NCBI RefSeq assembly: GCF_040905785.1
Contig: NZ_JBBDQW010000088.1
Location: 1-64,000, forward strand
Source: Tistlia sp040905785
GTDB lineage: Bacteria; Pseudomonadota; Alphaproteobacteria; Kiloniellales; DSM-21159
Direction: 5' to 3'
Length of the DNA: 64,000 nucleotides
Shown here: positions 49,267-57,383 of the stretch, piece after piece
Position numbering within the stretch: position 1 is the stretch's first letter
How the letters are laid out: every line of letters starts with the position of its first letter
The notes under the pieces: generated by a model
The model's database searches: none
The model's input: the letters and a program-made list of their open reading frames with translations, nothing else
What the model was told of the DNA's origin: nothing
Made by a program: the position numbers and the translations under genes

Positions 49267-49689
49267 ATGAACGCCACGCCGGACACCATCCGCGTGGTCA
49301 TTCCGCTGACGATCCGCAAGCGCAACGGGCGGCCGAAGATCCTGCCGCCCGACGATGTAGACGCGCGAAACGGCCGGGCGCAGGATCCCCATGTGCTGCG
49401 CGCCATCGCCCGAGCGTGGAGCTGGCGGCGGCAGCTGGAAGCCGGCGTCGCTTCCACCATCGAGGACATCGCCGTAGCCGAGAAGGTCTCCGACCGGTTC
49501 GTGGGACGGATGATCCGGTTGGCGTATCTGTCCCCGAGCGTCCTTGAGACTCTCGTCATCACCCGTAAGCCGCCCGCCATATCGATCAATGACCTGATGG
49601 CGGTGGCAGAGTTGCCGTGGGAGGAGCAGATAGATGCCGTTTTTAGCTTAGCAGTCATTGGTCGGCCGCGAGTGCCGCTAGTGATCTGA
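49267..49689 (+). CDS. Recombinase-associated small protein
   Basis: A 140-residue protein: IRVVIPLTIRKRNGRPKILPP, DPHVLRAIARAWSWRRQLEAG, VASTIEDIAVAEKVSDRFVGRMIRLAYLSP (about 70-100) and a C-terminal ISINDLMAVAELPWEEQ. The central part reads as a ParB/KorB-like helix-turn-helix. Homologous sequence commonly follows serine recombinases of this type. AGAGGGAGG precedes the ATG. The last 13 residues look unlike the rest and may come from a junction. Since the IS now separates it from its promoter, expression is doubtful. Confidence 0.8.
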   Translation: MNATPDTIRVVIPLTIRKRNGRPKILPPDDVDARNGRAQDPHVLRAIARAWSWRRQLEAGVASTIEDIAVAEKVSDRFVGRMIRLAYLSPSVLETLVITRKPPAISINDLMAVAELPWEEQIDAVFSLAVIGRPRVPLVI

Positions 49690-49862
49690 ATCCGACGCTT
49701 CGAACCCGCACCTGCAATCCGCGACGAGCACGGTGCGTACGACCGCAATGCGGATGAAGCTCCATTTCACCGCGCTCGCACCAACGGTCGCTTTCTGCGC
49801 CTTGCGCCTGCTGCGAACAGCAGCCTCGGCCAGCATCGGTCGTTGGCGCAGACGGCCGCCGG

Positions 49863-50798
49863 TCAACTGAACGATACCGGTCGCTTGTGGCTTCTGTCGA
49901 CCGAGAGCGAGAACACGTCGGGGCGGGAATAGTGGCCGCTGGCGTCGAATTTCCGGCGCGAAGCCCGGGCTTCGGAGACGTCGATCTCGACCAAAAGAAG
50001 CCCCTTTTGGCGGTGCATCGGCCCGGCAGCGATCCCGCCGAAGGGCTTGTAGACCACTGCATCGCCGGAGTTCACCCATTCATTCTTGTTCGGAAACAGA
50101 ATGTCGTAATGCGGGATGTCCGTGGGAATGTCCGACACCTCCAGTGCCGTCGCGCATCCGACCACCCAACAGCCGCCTTCGCGGGCGATATGCTGCATCG
50201 TGGCCAACCATGTGTCGCCGCTGTCCCAGGTCGGCGCGACATAGATATCGATGTTCTGGGCATAGAGCGCGAAACGCGCCAATGGCATGTAGCTTTCCCA
50301 ACAGATGAGCGCACCGATCCGCCCCACCGCTGTTTCGACCACATTGAGGCCCGACCCGTCGCCAAAACCCCAGATCATGCGCTCCGGGTTGGTCGGCATC
50401 AGTTTGCGGTGGTTGTTCGCGATGGTGCCGTCGGCGTCGATGGTGATGCAGGAATTGAACAGGGTCGACCCCGACACCTCACCGTCGACTTCCTGATAAC
50501 CGGCCACGATCACCATCTGATGTTCGGCGGCGGCCTCCTGCAAGGGGGCCATACCATTTCGGCTCAGATCGACGGAATTGGCTTGCAACAGGGCGAACAA
50601 TTCGTCTGTCTTGCCCATATCGGCCCCCGGTGACAGGCGCCAGGCAAATGTCGGGTAGCCGGGAAACCAGGCCTCGGGGAAGACCAGCAGCCGGGCGCCC
50701 TCGCTGGCGGCTTGTGCTACCAGTCCGACGGCGCGCTCCATGCTGGCGGCAAGGTTCAGATAGACAGGCGGTTCCTGAACGATTGCAATTTTTGTCAT
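49863..50798 (-). CDS. Nitrilase
   Basis: A 311-residue carbon-nitrogen hydrolase with the full catalytic triad: Glu42 (FPEAWFPGYP), Lys132 (HRKLMPT) and Cys166 (GALICWESYMPLAR). FPGYP and CWESYMPL are characteristic of true nitrilases, which turn nitriles to acids and ammonia. It is the last of three minus-strand genes after the GFA and methyltransferase genes and has a lower GC content than the core genome, consistent with transfer. Gaps of about 100 bases separate the genes, and the HxlR regulator is divergent. Confidence 0.92.
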   Translation of the reverse strand: MTKIAIVQEPPVYLNLAASMERAVGLVAQAASEGARLLVFPEAWFPGYPTFAWRLSPGADMGKTDELFALLQANSVDLSRNGMAPLQEAAAEHQMVIVAGYQEVDGEVSGSTLFNSCITIDADGTIANNHRKLMPTNPERMIWGFGDGSGLNVVETAVGRIGALICWESYMPLARFALYAQNIDIYVAPTWDSGDTWLATMQHIAREGGCWVVGCATALEVSDIPTDIPHYDILFPNKNEWVNSGDAVVYKPFGGIAAGPMHRQKGLLLVEIDVSEARASRRKFDASGHYSRPDVFSLSVDRSHKRPVSFS

Positions 50799-50902
50799 CG
50801 GATTTTTCCTTTTCGTGATTGATCAGGTTGCCCACCGGTTCCGGCTGTGAGTCCTGAGCCTGGGCAGTGGCTGCCGGGCATCATGCTGACCCGCGGCATG
50901 GA

Positions 50903-51775
50903 TCAGGCAGCTTTCGTCCCGGTGGCAACAAGCATCTCGCAAGGCCCTTCGAACCGGCCATCCTTTTCGAAAGCGCGCAGCGCTTCCTCGATTTCATCCC
51001 AGGCGTCATCCTGCTCGGGCGCGGTGAGCCCCGCGAGCATCTGATGCAAGGCCCCAAAACTTTCCATCTCGAATTGCAGGCATTCCTGAGCCGAGCCCAG
51101 CAGGACCGGTGCCGCGACACGCTCTATTTCGACGCCGGTAAAGCCCGCGTCGCGCAACCGGCCGGCCAGCACGTCGGGGTCGCCCAGCGAGAAAGGCCCA
51201 GGCTGGCCCGGCAGCGGCGCGGGCAGCTCTGCGCGGCGGCGGATGATGCCGACCGGCACCGAGAAGAAGCCGTTGCGATCGGCCTCGGCATAGGTGATCG
51301 CACCGATCCGGCCGCCGACGCGCAACTGCGCGCGCATACCCGTCAGCGCCTTATGCTGGTCCGGAAAATAGATCAGCCCGACGCGCGACATAACGCCATC
51401 GAACGGCTCGGCCTCGATCCCGCCGACATCCTCGCCGTCAAGCACTTGGGTCTTGATATGAGCGATCCCAGCCAAGTCGGCATTGGCTTTGGCATGTTTG
51501 AGGATACCTGCCGACAAATCGGTCGCCAGCACATGGCCCGATGGTCCGACGCGCTTCGCCGCATTGAGCGTCTGGCTTCCAGCGCCGGCCGCGACATCCA
51601 GAACGCGGCTGCCCTCCGTCAAGCCCATCTTGTCGAGCATCAGTTCCGTCGATGGGCCCAACCATCGGTCCAGAAGGGGCGTCCACCGGTTCCAGGCATC
51701 GGCGGCTTCGTCCCACTGGCGGCGGGTGGTCTGCTTGAAAGCGGCGGGATCGAAGACTTTCGTCGCGACTGTCAT
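50903..51775 (-). CDS. Class I SAM-dependent methyltransferase
   Basis: A 290-residue protein with a UbiE/COQ5-like Rossmann domain: motif I RVLDVAAGAGSQTLNAA, acidic residue in VLATDLSAG, motif around FDGVMSRVGLIYFPD, and GGRIGAITYAEADRNGFFSV. The N-terminus RRQWDEAADAWNRWTPLLDRW is typical of a small-molecule methyltransferase group. It lies between the GFA and nitrilase genes on the minus strand in the lower-GC island. Substrate unknown. Confidence 0.9.
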   Translation of the reverse strand: MTVATKVFDPAAFKQTTRRQWDEAADAWNRWTPLLDRWLGPSTELMLDKMGLTEGSRVLDVAAGAGSQTLNAAKRVGPSGHVLATDLSAGILKHAKANADLAGIAHIKTQVLDGEDVGGIEAEPFDGVMSRVGLIYFPDQHKALTGMRAQLRVGGRIGAITYAEADRNGFFSVPVGIIRRRAELPAPLPGQPGPFSLGDPDVLAGRLRDAGFTGVEIERVAAPVLLGSAQECLQFEMESFGALHQMLAGLTAPEQDDAWDEIEEALRAFEKDGRFEGPCEMLVATGTKAA

Positions 51776-51812
51776 TTCACTCTCCTTTTTGGTCTAGCCC
51801 GATGGATGGGCA

Positions 51813-52241
51813 CTATTCCGCCATTTGCGCGCCGGACCCGCCGATTTCGGTTGGAAAGTCCTTAAATTTGGGCAGGCCGTCCCGCATCGGCAGCACGGTC
51901 TCGGCGTAGTTCACATGTACGCCCGGTTCGAAGGGCAAGCTGGAAATCGCCGCTGCGAAGACATCGGTGACGCCCCATTCCGGGTGATCCGTCATGATGT
52001 GCCCGCCGCAATTTTTGCAGAACCTGCGCTTCGAGTTCGACACACCGGCATATTCGCCAACGAGATCCTGCCCTTTGGTGACCCGCACGCTTTGCGGTTT
52101 CCAAAGGCTAAATGCATTCACCGGCCCCGCCGACCAAGCGCGGCAGGACGAGCAGTGGCAATAGCCCATCCCCTCCGGCGTGCCGGAAACTTCGATTTCA
52201 ACGCTGCCGCAAAAGCAGGTTCCTTTATGTATCGTGGTCAC
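51813..52241 (-). CDS. GFA/CENP-V family zinc protein
   Basis: A 142-residue protein with the family cysteines in CFCGSVEIEV, CHCSSCRAWSAG and CKNCGGHIMTD, which bind zinc. Named after glutathione-dependent formaldehyde-activating enzyme, though most members have unknown reactions. First gene of the minus-strand set with the methyltransferase and nitrilase, divergent from the HxlR regulator at 52385. Confidence 0.9.
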   Translation of the reverse strand: MTTIHKGTCFCGSVEIEVSGTPEGMGYCHCSSCRAWSAGPVNAFSLWKPQSVRVTKGQDLVGEYAGVSNSKRRFCKNCGGHIMTDHPEWGVTDVFAAAISSLPFEPGVHVNYAETVLPMRDGLPKFKDFPTEIGGSGAQMAE

Positions 52242-52384
52242 GGTCTCTCTCCCTGGTATTCGAAGCGCGCCACCAGAGTCACCGTAATGGCTGTGCCGCG
52301 ATAGTCCTAAAACTGTACTGGACCGAGCCGGATATGCCCCTTAGGCTCGAACGATCGGATTTTTCGAGCAAGGAGAAGCCTATC

Positions 52385-53074
52385 ATGCGCGGCAGCTACG
52401 GTCAGTTTTGTCCGGTTTCGATGGCCTCGGAGATTTTTTGCGCGCGCTGGACGCCGCTTTTGATCAGGGAATTTCTGTGCGGCAGCACGCGGTTCAACGA
52501 TCTTCGGCGAGGCCTGCCGCGGATGTCGCCAACGCTGCTGTCAAAGCGGTTGGGAGAATTGGAGGCGGCAGGAGTTATTCAGTCTGCCAAGGGCGGCCAG
52601 GGCGTTAAGGAGTACCGCCTGACAAAAGCCGGAGAAGAGCTTCGCCCGCTTATCATGGGGATCGGCGCATGGGGGCAAAGATGGGTGGAAAGCGAAATTT
52701 CCCTCAACAATCTCGATCCCGAATTGCTGATATGGGATATGCATCGTTTCCTGAATATCGATCCGCTGCCGGAGCGCCGGGTTTGCCTCCAGTTCGTGTT
52801 CAGCAATCTTCCAAAGGCGCGGCAGAACTACTGGTTGCTTGCCGATCCGCAATCCGGTGTCGAGGCCTGCTATGCCGATCCAGGCTATGACGTTGATCTC
52901 TACTCCGAATGCAGCCTGCGCACTATGACCGCGATCTGGATGGGCCTGGAGTCGGTCGAAAAAGCGGTGAACGATGGAAGACTGGAACTGACCGGCCCAA
53001 GCGAGATCGTCGCCCGAATGCAGGAATGGCTTGGCCTCAGCCCCTTTGCTCATGAAGAACGGTTGGCTGGCTAG
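52385..53074 (+). CDS. HxlR-family transcriptional regulator
   Basis: A 229-residue regulator. The winged helix is near the N-terminus: FCARWTPLLIREFLCGSTRF, NDLRRGLPRMSPTLLSKRLG, GVIQSAKGGQGVKEYRLTKAG. The long C-terminal extension (about residues 110-229) resembles an SCP2-like lipid-binding domain sometimes attached to HxlR proteins. AAGGAG lies 9 bases before the ATG at 52385. It is divergent from the GFA-methyltransferase-nitrilase set and probably controls it. Confidence 0.9.
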   Translation: MRGSYGQFCPVSMASEIFCARWTPLLIREFLCGSTRFNDLRRGLPRMSPTLLSKRLGELEAAGVIQSAKGGQGVKEYRLTKAGEELRPLIMGIGAWGQRWVESEISLNNLDPELLIWDMHRFLNIDPLPERRVCLQFVFSNLPKARQNYWLLADPQSGVEACYADPGYDVDLYSECSLRTMTAIWMGLESVEKAVNDGRLELTGPSEIVARMQEWLGLSPFAHEERLAG

Positions 53075-53656
53075 TACTCACAACCACATCACAGGCGGAC
53101 AGGCGACGGCCTGAACGAAGGGAAGGGAACCATCAGGTTCCGCCGTGCCCATCCAACAAGACCTTTGACACTGCCCTTGTTATTGCCCTTTCCAGGGCGG
53201 CTATATCCGACCTCGCTTAGCACGGGCTTCTCAGCCGTGTCAGTATTTTGACCTTACGTGTTCTGATCCCGCGCACCGTCGTCCTTCCTCGCCTGGATGC
53301 CCGGAAGAGTGACCCCGCTTACACCGCACGCGCCATCGAGGGACTGGCGCATACGCTGACCGACGCATCGACGCGCCCCACAACGCCCACCTTGGGTGTC
53401 TCTGATTGAATGCCTGGCGAGGGAACGGCTGTAAAAAGTTCGGTCGGCACGAATCGTGCAACCGACTGGAAACGTTGTGTTTTCTTTGACAGAACCAAAT
53501 CCGGCGAGGTTCGCTCGGTTAGAGACGAAAGCCGTTCAGAGACCGAAAATCGGCTTCCTGCCAGTCTCTGAGGTTCGGTCGGTCTGGCCAAACCCCTTTG
53601 AAAAAGGAGGAATTTCGACGTCACTGGCGCGCCTTCGCGAGTTTGCGAAAGGAAGT
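53075..53656. other. Island edge, no confident gene
   Basis: About 580 bases of lower GC between HxlR and tRNA-Ser. A frame closed by TAG at 53218 and TGA at 53407 encodes a coherent-looking stretch including LDARKSDPAYTARAIEGLAH, with no start codon or recognised family; it may be the tail of a decayed gene. An inverted repeat GAGACCGAAAATCGG and CAGTCTCTGAGG-like bases are present near 53540-53575. I see no integrase and no copy of the tRNA 3' end. Confidence 0.4.
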
Positions 53657-53748
53657 TGGCGGAGGGGAAGGGATTCGAACCCTCGATACGGTGTTAACCG
53701 TATAACGGTTTAGCAAACCGTCGCCTTCAGCCGCTCGGCCACCCCTCC
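53657..53748 (-). tRNA. tRNA-Ser(GCU), CCA encoded
   Basis: The minus strand reads GGAGGGGTGGCCGAGCGGCT..., with acceptor arms GGAGGGG/CCCCTCC, anticodon stem ACGGT/ACCGT around TTGCTAA (anticodon GCT), a long class II variable arm, T-arm GGGTTCGAATCCC, then discriminator G and an encoded CCA (53657-53659). This reads serine codons AGC/AGU. Its 3' end faces the accessory island. Confidence 0.96.
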
Positions 53749-54100
53749 GCAATACGAGCGGCTTATAACCACGACGTTTGCGGGCCCGCTGTTCTAGACG
53801 GCTGCCGCTCGGCCTGTCAACGACGGCGAGCGGCCCCGGCGAAGACGCCGCGCCGGGTCCCGGTCGGGTCCGGGTCGGGGCGCCGTCGAGGCGGTTCGCG
53901 CGATGCGCGAGGCTCCCTCGGCAGTGGCCTCAACCGATGCACGGAATCGGTGTAGCGAGGCGGTTTTATCCACAGGAACGCGAATGTTAGTGACACTCCG
54001 TTAATCTTAACGCCCCAGGGTCGTCTTCAAGGAAACCCCCTGACGGCAAAGGGCCCGCCCCCCGCGAGGCCCGCCGCACGAGAGAGGACGGAGAAGCGTG
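53749..54100. other. Intergenic gap between tRNA-Ser and the 54101 gene
   Basis: About 350 bases without a credible gene. It should hold the tRNA-Ser promoter on the minus strand (a GGTTATAAG stretch lies about 25 bases before the tRNA) and the promoter of the next gene on the plus strand. A perfect inverted repeat CGTTAATCTTAACG is at 53999-54012. Confidence 0.4.
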
Positions 54101-54355
54101 ATGTCCCTGTCGAAACGGAGCCTCGATACCCTGCTCGACCTGGTCGAGATCAAGATGAGCTGCATGGAGGTCTGGGACCGCGAGGACCGCCGCGAGCTGC
54201 AGAACCTCGAGCTGGCGCGCAACGAGCTCGCCGGCCTGCGGCCCGGCGGCGACGCTGTCGGCGGCGGCGGCGAAGTCGTCGCCATGGCGCCGCGCCGGCG
54301 CGGCCGGCCGCGCTCCGCCGACACCGCCCTGCGCCAGCAGGCCGCCGCCTTCTGA
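54101..54355 (+). CDS. Small conserved hypothetical protein
   Basis: An 84-residue protein with a helical N-terminal half (SLSKRSLDTLLDLVEIKMSC, MEVWDREDRRELQNLELARNEL in pieces) and a basic, Gly/Arg-rich tail with an AT-hook-like RRRGRPRS. GAGGACGGAG precedes it; ATG at 54101 was chosen over the GTG immediately before it. I do not know its function. Compact sequence, clear ribosome site and coding bias support a real gene, perhaps a small DNA-associated or regulatory protein. Confidence 0.75.
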   Translation: MSLSKRSLDTLLDLVEIKMSCMEVWDREDRRELQNLELARNELAGLRPGGDAVGGGGEVVAMAPRRRGRPRSADTALRQQAAAF

Positions 54356-54375
54356 GCTAGAGCCCCGGCGCCGAC

Positions 54376-54996
54376 TCAGGGCACCTGCATGCCCTTGGCC
54401 ACGGCCGGGCGCGCGCCGACCTGCGCGTACCAGCGCTCGACGTGGGGAAAGTCCGAGAGCGCGACCTGCTGCCACTCGTGGCGCGCCGCCCAGGGGTAGG
54501 TCGCGATGTCGGCGATGCCGTAGGCCTCGCCGGCCAGGAACTCGCTCTCGCCCAGGCGCTTGTCGAGGACGCCGTAGAGCCGCCGGGTCTCGTTCGAGTA
54601 GCGGTCCTTGGCGTAGGGCACCTCCTCCTTGGCGAAGCGCAGGAAGTGATGGGCCTGGCCGAGCATCGGCCCGAAGCCGCCCATCTGCCACATCAGCCAC
54701 TGCAGCGCCTCGTAGCGCGCCGGCCCGTCCTTGGCGAGCAGCTTGCCGGTCTTGTCGGCCAGCCAGATCAGGATCGCCCCCGACTCGAAGAGTGCGATCG
54801 GCTTGCCGCCCGGACCCTCGGGGTCGACGATCGCCGGGATCTTGTTGTTCGGGCTGATCTTCAGGAAGGCGGGGTCGAACTGCTGGTCCTTGGTGATGTC
54901 GATCGGGTGGACCTCGTAGGCCAGCCCGAGCTCCTCCAGGGCGATCGAGACCTTGCGTCCGTTGGGCGTGCCCCAGGTGTAGAGCTGAATCGTCAT
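54376..54996 (-). CDS. Glutathione S-transferase, YfcG-like
   Basis: A 206-residue GST of the Nu/YfcG disulfide-bond oxidoreductase type: MTIQLYTWGTPNGRKVSIAL, ISPNNKIPAIVDPEGPGGKP, LFESGAILIWLADKTG, then WLMWQMGGFGPMLGQAHHF. The TPNGRK and PNNKIPAI segments bind glutathione in that group, which lacks a classical catalytic Tyr/Ser. A closely related gene lies 200 bases upstream on the same strand (55200), so the pair arose by tandem duplication. Confidence 0.9.
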   Translation of the reverse strand: MTIQLYTWGTPNGRKVSIALEELGLAYEVHPIDITKDQQFDPAFLKISPNNKIPAIVDPEGPGGKPIALFESGAILIWLADKTGKLLAKDGPARYEALQWLMWQMGGFGPMLGQAHHFLRFAKEEVPYAKDRYSNETRRLYGVLDKRLGESEFLAGEAYGIADIATYPWAARHEWQQVALSDFPHVERWYAQVGARPAVAKGMQVP

Positions 54997-55030
54997 CGTC
55001 GGACTTCTCCCCTCGTTCGTTGATGTCTAG

Positions 55031-55139
55031 GGATTGCGCGCGCCAAGCGCGGTAATCTGTCGGATTGGGCGCGCCCGGCGCGGCCTCTCGATTGGGCGCG
55101 CCCGGCGCGGTGACGTCTCGATCGGGCGCGCCCGGCGAT
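55031..55139. repeat. Tandem GC-rich repeats with palindromic GGCGCGCC
   Basis: Three copies of GATTGGGCGCGCCCGGCGCG-type units (55063, 55090, 55120) and a degenerate fourth (55031) fill the gap between the two GST genes. Each holds the palindrome GGGCGCGCCC. They could be a repeat expansion or hairpin-forming spacer; no gene is present. Confidence 0.8.
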
Positions 55140-55199
55140 CCTGCCGCAAGCGGCGGGGCGGCGCCACCCGCGGCGCGGGATCGGGCGTGGGCGGAAGGA

Positions 55200-55895
55200 T
55201 CAGCGGCGCTGGAACTGGGTCGCGCCGAACAGCATCTCCTTGGCCTTGTCGTCGAAGCCTTCCTTCTTGAGGCCGACCAGGACCTCGACGCCGCGCACGA
55301 CCGCCGGCCGCGCCGCGATCTCCTCGAACCAGCGCTGGAAGTTCGGATAGTCCTCGCGCCGCACCTCCTGGCGCTCGGGGTAGCGGGTCCAGGGCCAGGC
55401 CGCCATGTCGGCGATCGAGTAGTCGTCGCCGGCGAGGTAGCGGCTCTCGCCGAGGCGCTTGTCGAGCACGCCGTAGAGGCGGTTGGCCTCGTTGGCGTAG
55501 CGCTTCATGGCGTAGTCGATCTTCTCCGGCGCGTACTGCAGGAAGTGGTGGGCCTGGCCGAGCATCGGCCCCAGGCCGCCCATCTGCCACATCAGCCACT
55601 GCAGGGTCAGGTAGCGCTCGCGGCCCTCGGCCGGCAGGAAGCGGCCGTGCTTTTCCGCCAGATAGAGCAGGATCGCGCCCGACTCCATGAGCGCCAGCGG
55701 CTTGCCGCCGGGCCCCTCGGGATCGACGATCGCCGGAATCCGATTGTTCGGGCTGATCTTCAGGAAGTCGGGATCGAACTGGTCGCCGTTGCCGATGTCG
55801 ATCGGGTGGACCCGGTAGTCGACGCCCAGCTCCTCGAGCAGGATGTGCACCTTGTGGCCGTTCGGCGTGGCCCAGGAATAGAGTTCGATCGCCAT
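55200..55895 (-). CDS. Glutathione S-transferase, YfcG-like
   Basis: A 231-residue protein closely like the one at 54376: MAIELYSWATPNGHKVHILL, ISPNNRIPAIVDPEGPGGKP, LMESGAILLYLAEKHG, WLMWQMGGLGPMLGQAHHF. It carries a C-terminal extension (GVEVLVGLKKEGFDDKAKEM) that the downstream copy lacks. ATG at 55895 follows AGGGGAGCGAC. Probably a glutathione-dependent disulfide reductase; substrate unknown. Confidence 0.9.
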   Translation of the reverse strand: MAIELYSWATPNGHKVHILLEELGVDYRVHPIDIGNGDQFDPDFLKISPNNRIPAIVDPEGPGGKPLALMESGAILLYLAEKHGRFLPAEGRERYLTLQWLMWQMGGLGPMLGQAHHFLQYAPEKIDYAMKRYANEANRLYGVLDKRLGESRYLAGDDYSIADMAAWPWTRYPERQEVRREDYPNFQRWFEEIAARPAVVRGVEVLVGLKKEGFDDKAKEMLFGATQFQRR

Positions 55896-56022
55896 GTCGC
55901 TCCCCTGTCGAAAAGGACTCGCGGGACGCCCGTCCCGCGACAAGGTGAGGCCAGGGGCCGGCCACGGCAAGCCCGGCTCCGGCAAAGCGCCTGTTCCGGA
56001 CAGGCGCGCGCCCCCGAGTCGG

Positions 56023-56313
56023 TCAGCTGCGATCCGGGCCGTGGCGGGCGACCGGGCCGACGGAGGGCCAGCCGGGCCGGGTCGCGACGTCCTTGGCGCC
56101 GCAGCCGGAGCAGCGCAGGCGGCCGCCGAGCTCGGGCACGGGGAAGCCCGGCCCGAGCTCCTGGACCAGGCGCTCGATGCCCAGGGTGGCGTTGTGGCCG
56201 CAGCGGTTGCACCAGCAGAACACGCCGATGCCCTCGGCGGCGAGCTCGCCCAGCCCGATCGCCTTGCGGCTGCGGTCCTCCTCCTCCAGTGCCCGTCGCT
56301 TGAACCCGGCCAC
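56023..56313 (-). CDS. Small zinc-ribbon-like conserved hypothetical protein
   Basis: A 96-residue protein with two CxxC pairs: CWCNRCGHNATL (about 28-38) and LRCSGCGAKDVATRPGWP (about 68-85), which would bind one zinc. The end reads VGPVARHGPDRS. GTG at 56313 follows GGGAGC; an upstream in-frame ATG at 56373 would add MFPICSNCG and 11 more residues with another CxxC. Similar short proteins are common in alphaproteobacteria with no known function. Confidence 0.75.
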   Translation of the reverse strand: MAGFKRRALEEEDRSRKAIGLGELAAEGIGVFCWCNRCGHNATLGIERLVQELGPGFPVPELGGRLRCSGCGAKDVATRPGWPSVGPVARHGPDRS

Positions 56314-56421
56314 GCCGGCGCTCCCTTCCCTGCTCGCGGCCGGCGGGCCGCAGTTAGAACATATAGGGAACATGGACGGGTAGGAAGCGCGCCGAGCTGC
56401 GCGGGAAGGTGGCGGGCGGAC

Positions 56422-57360
56422 TCAGCGGCCGCGCGGCCGGACCACGACCAGAGCGACGCCGAGCACGGTCAGGGCCATGCCGGCCAGGGCCAGCGGCCCC
56501 AGCGCTTCGCCGAACAGCAGGTAAGCCATGACCGCCGTCACCGGCGGCACCAGGTAGAACAGGCTGGCGGTCTTGGACGCCTCGCCCCAGCGGATCAGCA
56601 GCATCAGCAGGCTGACGGCGCCGATCGAGAGCACCAGGGCCAGCCAGCCGAGGGCGAAGACCAACTCGCCACTCCAGACCACCCGGCCGCTCTCGAAGAG
56701 CAGCGCCGGCAGGCCGACGACGAGCGTCGCGGCCAGATACTGCACCACGGCGCCGCCGATCAGCGGCGCGTGCTGAACGTAGCGCTTCTGGTAGACCGTG
56801 GCCGCGGTGATCGCGACCAGCGCGGCCAGCACGAAGGCCAGGGCGTCGAGGCCGAAGCCCTGGGACGGCGAGCCGTCACCGGCCGGCCCGCCCTGGGGCG
56901 CCAGCTTGCCCGACAGCACCAGGGCGACGCCGAGCAGGCCGAGCAGCAGGCCGACGACCTGGCGGGCGCCGACCCGCTCGCCGAGCAGCGGCCCGACCAC
57001 CGCCGCCGTCAGCAGGGGCTGCAGGGCGACGATCAGGGAGGCGAGGCCGGCCGGCATGCCGCGGCCGATGGCGACGAAGACGCCGCCCAGGTAGATGCCG
57101 TGCATCAGCGCGCCGACCACGGCGACGTGGCCGGTCTGGCGCCAGCTCCGCGGCCGCTGGTCGGGCAGCAGCAGCAGCAGCGGCGCCATCACGGCGATGA
57201 CGATGAGGAAGCGCAGGACCAGGAAGGTGCCGGGCTCGACGTAGGGCAGGCCGAGCTTGGCGCCGACGAAGCCGGTCGCCCAGAGCAGCACGAAGACGAC
57301 CGGCGCCAGGCCGGCGAGCAGCGTCTTCACGGGCGACTGGCCGGGCGACAGGAGCGGCAT
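56422..57360 (-). CDS. DMT-superfamily (EamA) transporter
   Basis: A 312-residue inner-membrane protein with ten hydrophobic segments and two EamA repeats: WATGFVGAKLGLPYVEPGTFLVLRF at the start of the first (seen in pieces about 25-50) and a second from about 165. GMPAGLASLIVALQPLLTAA and FYLVPPVTAVMAYLLFGEAL are typical end-of-repeat motifs. Members export metabolites such as amino acids. Next to a separate ABC operon on the same strand; substrate unknown. Confidence 0.89.
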   Translation of the reverse strand: MPLLSPGQSPVKTLLAGLAPVVFVLLWATGFVGAKLGLPYVEPGTFLVLRFLIVIAVMAPLLLLLPDQRPRSWRQTGHVAVVGALMHGIYLGGVFVAIGRGMPAGLASLIVALQPLLTAAVVGPLLGERVGARQVVGLLLGLLGVALVLSGKLAPQGGPAGDGSPSQGFGLDALAFVLAALVAITAATVYQKRYVQHAPLIGGAVVQYLAATLVVGLPALLFESGRVVWSGELVFALGWLALVLSIGAVSLLMLLIRWGEASKTASLFYLVPPVTAVMAYLLFGEALGPLALAGMALTVLGVALVVVRPRGR

Positions 57361-57383
57361 GGCCGCCTGCTACCACGCCCCGC

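Noticed and set aside
49655..50079. Overlapping minus-strand ORFs between the small recombinase-associated gene and nitrilase
   Set aside because: They overlap each other and the nitrilase C-terminus in several frames, have no start signals and show no family I recognise.
53661..53700. Attachment-site duplicate of the tRNA-Ser 3' end
   Set aside because: I looked for a second copy near 46.2-46.5 kb and elsewhere in the island and did not find one.
53456..53713. A small plus-strand ORF ending in RGRDSNPRYG
   Set aside because: That peptide is the well-known false translation of the antisense strand of tRNA-Ser. The tRNA at 53657-53748 explains it.
55031..55139. Tandem repeats considered as a CRISPR array
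   Set aside because: Units are about 21 bases with gaps of only 6-9 bases that are not unique spacer-length sequences, and there are no cas genes.
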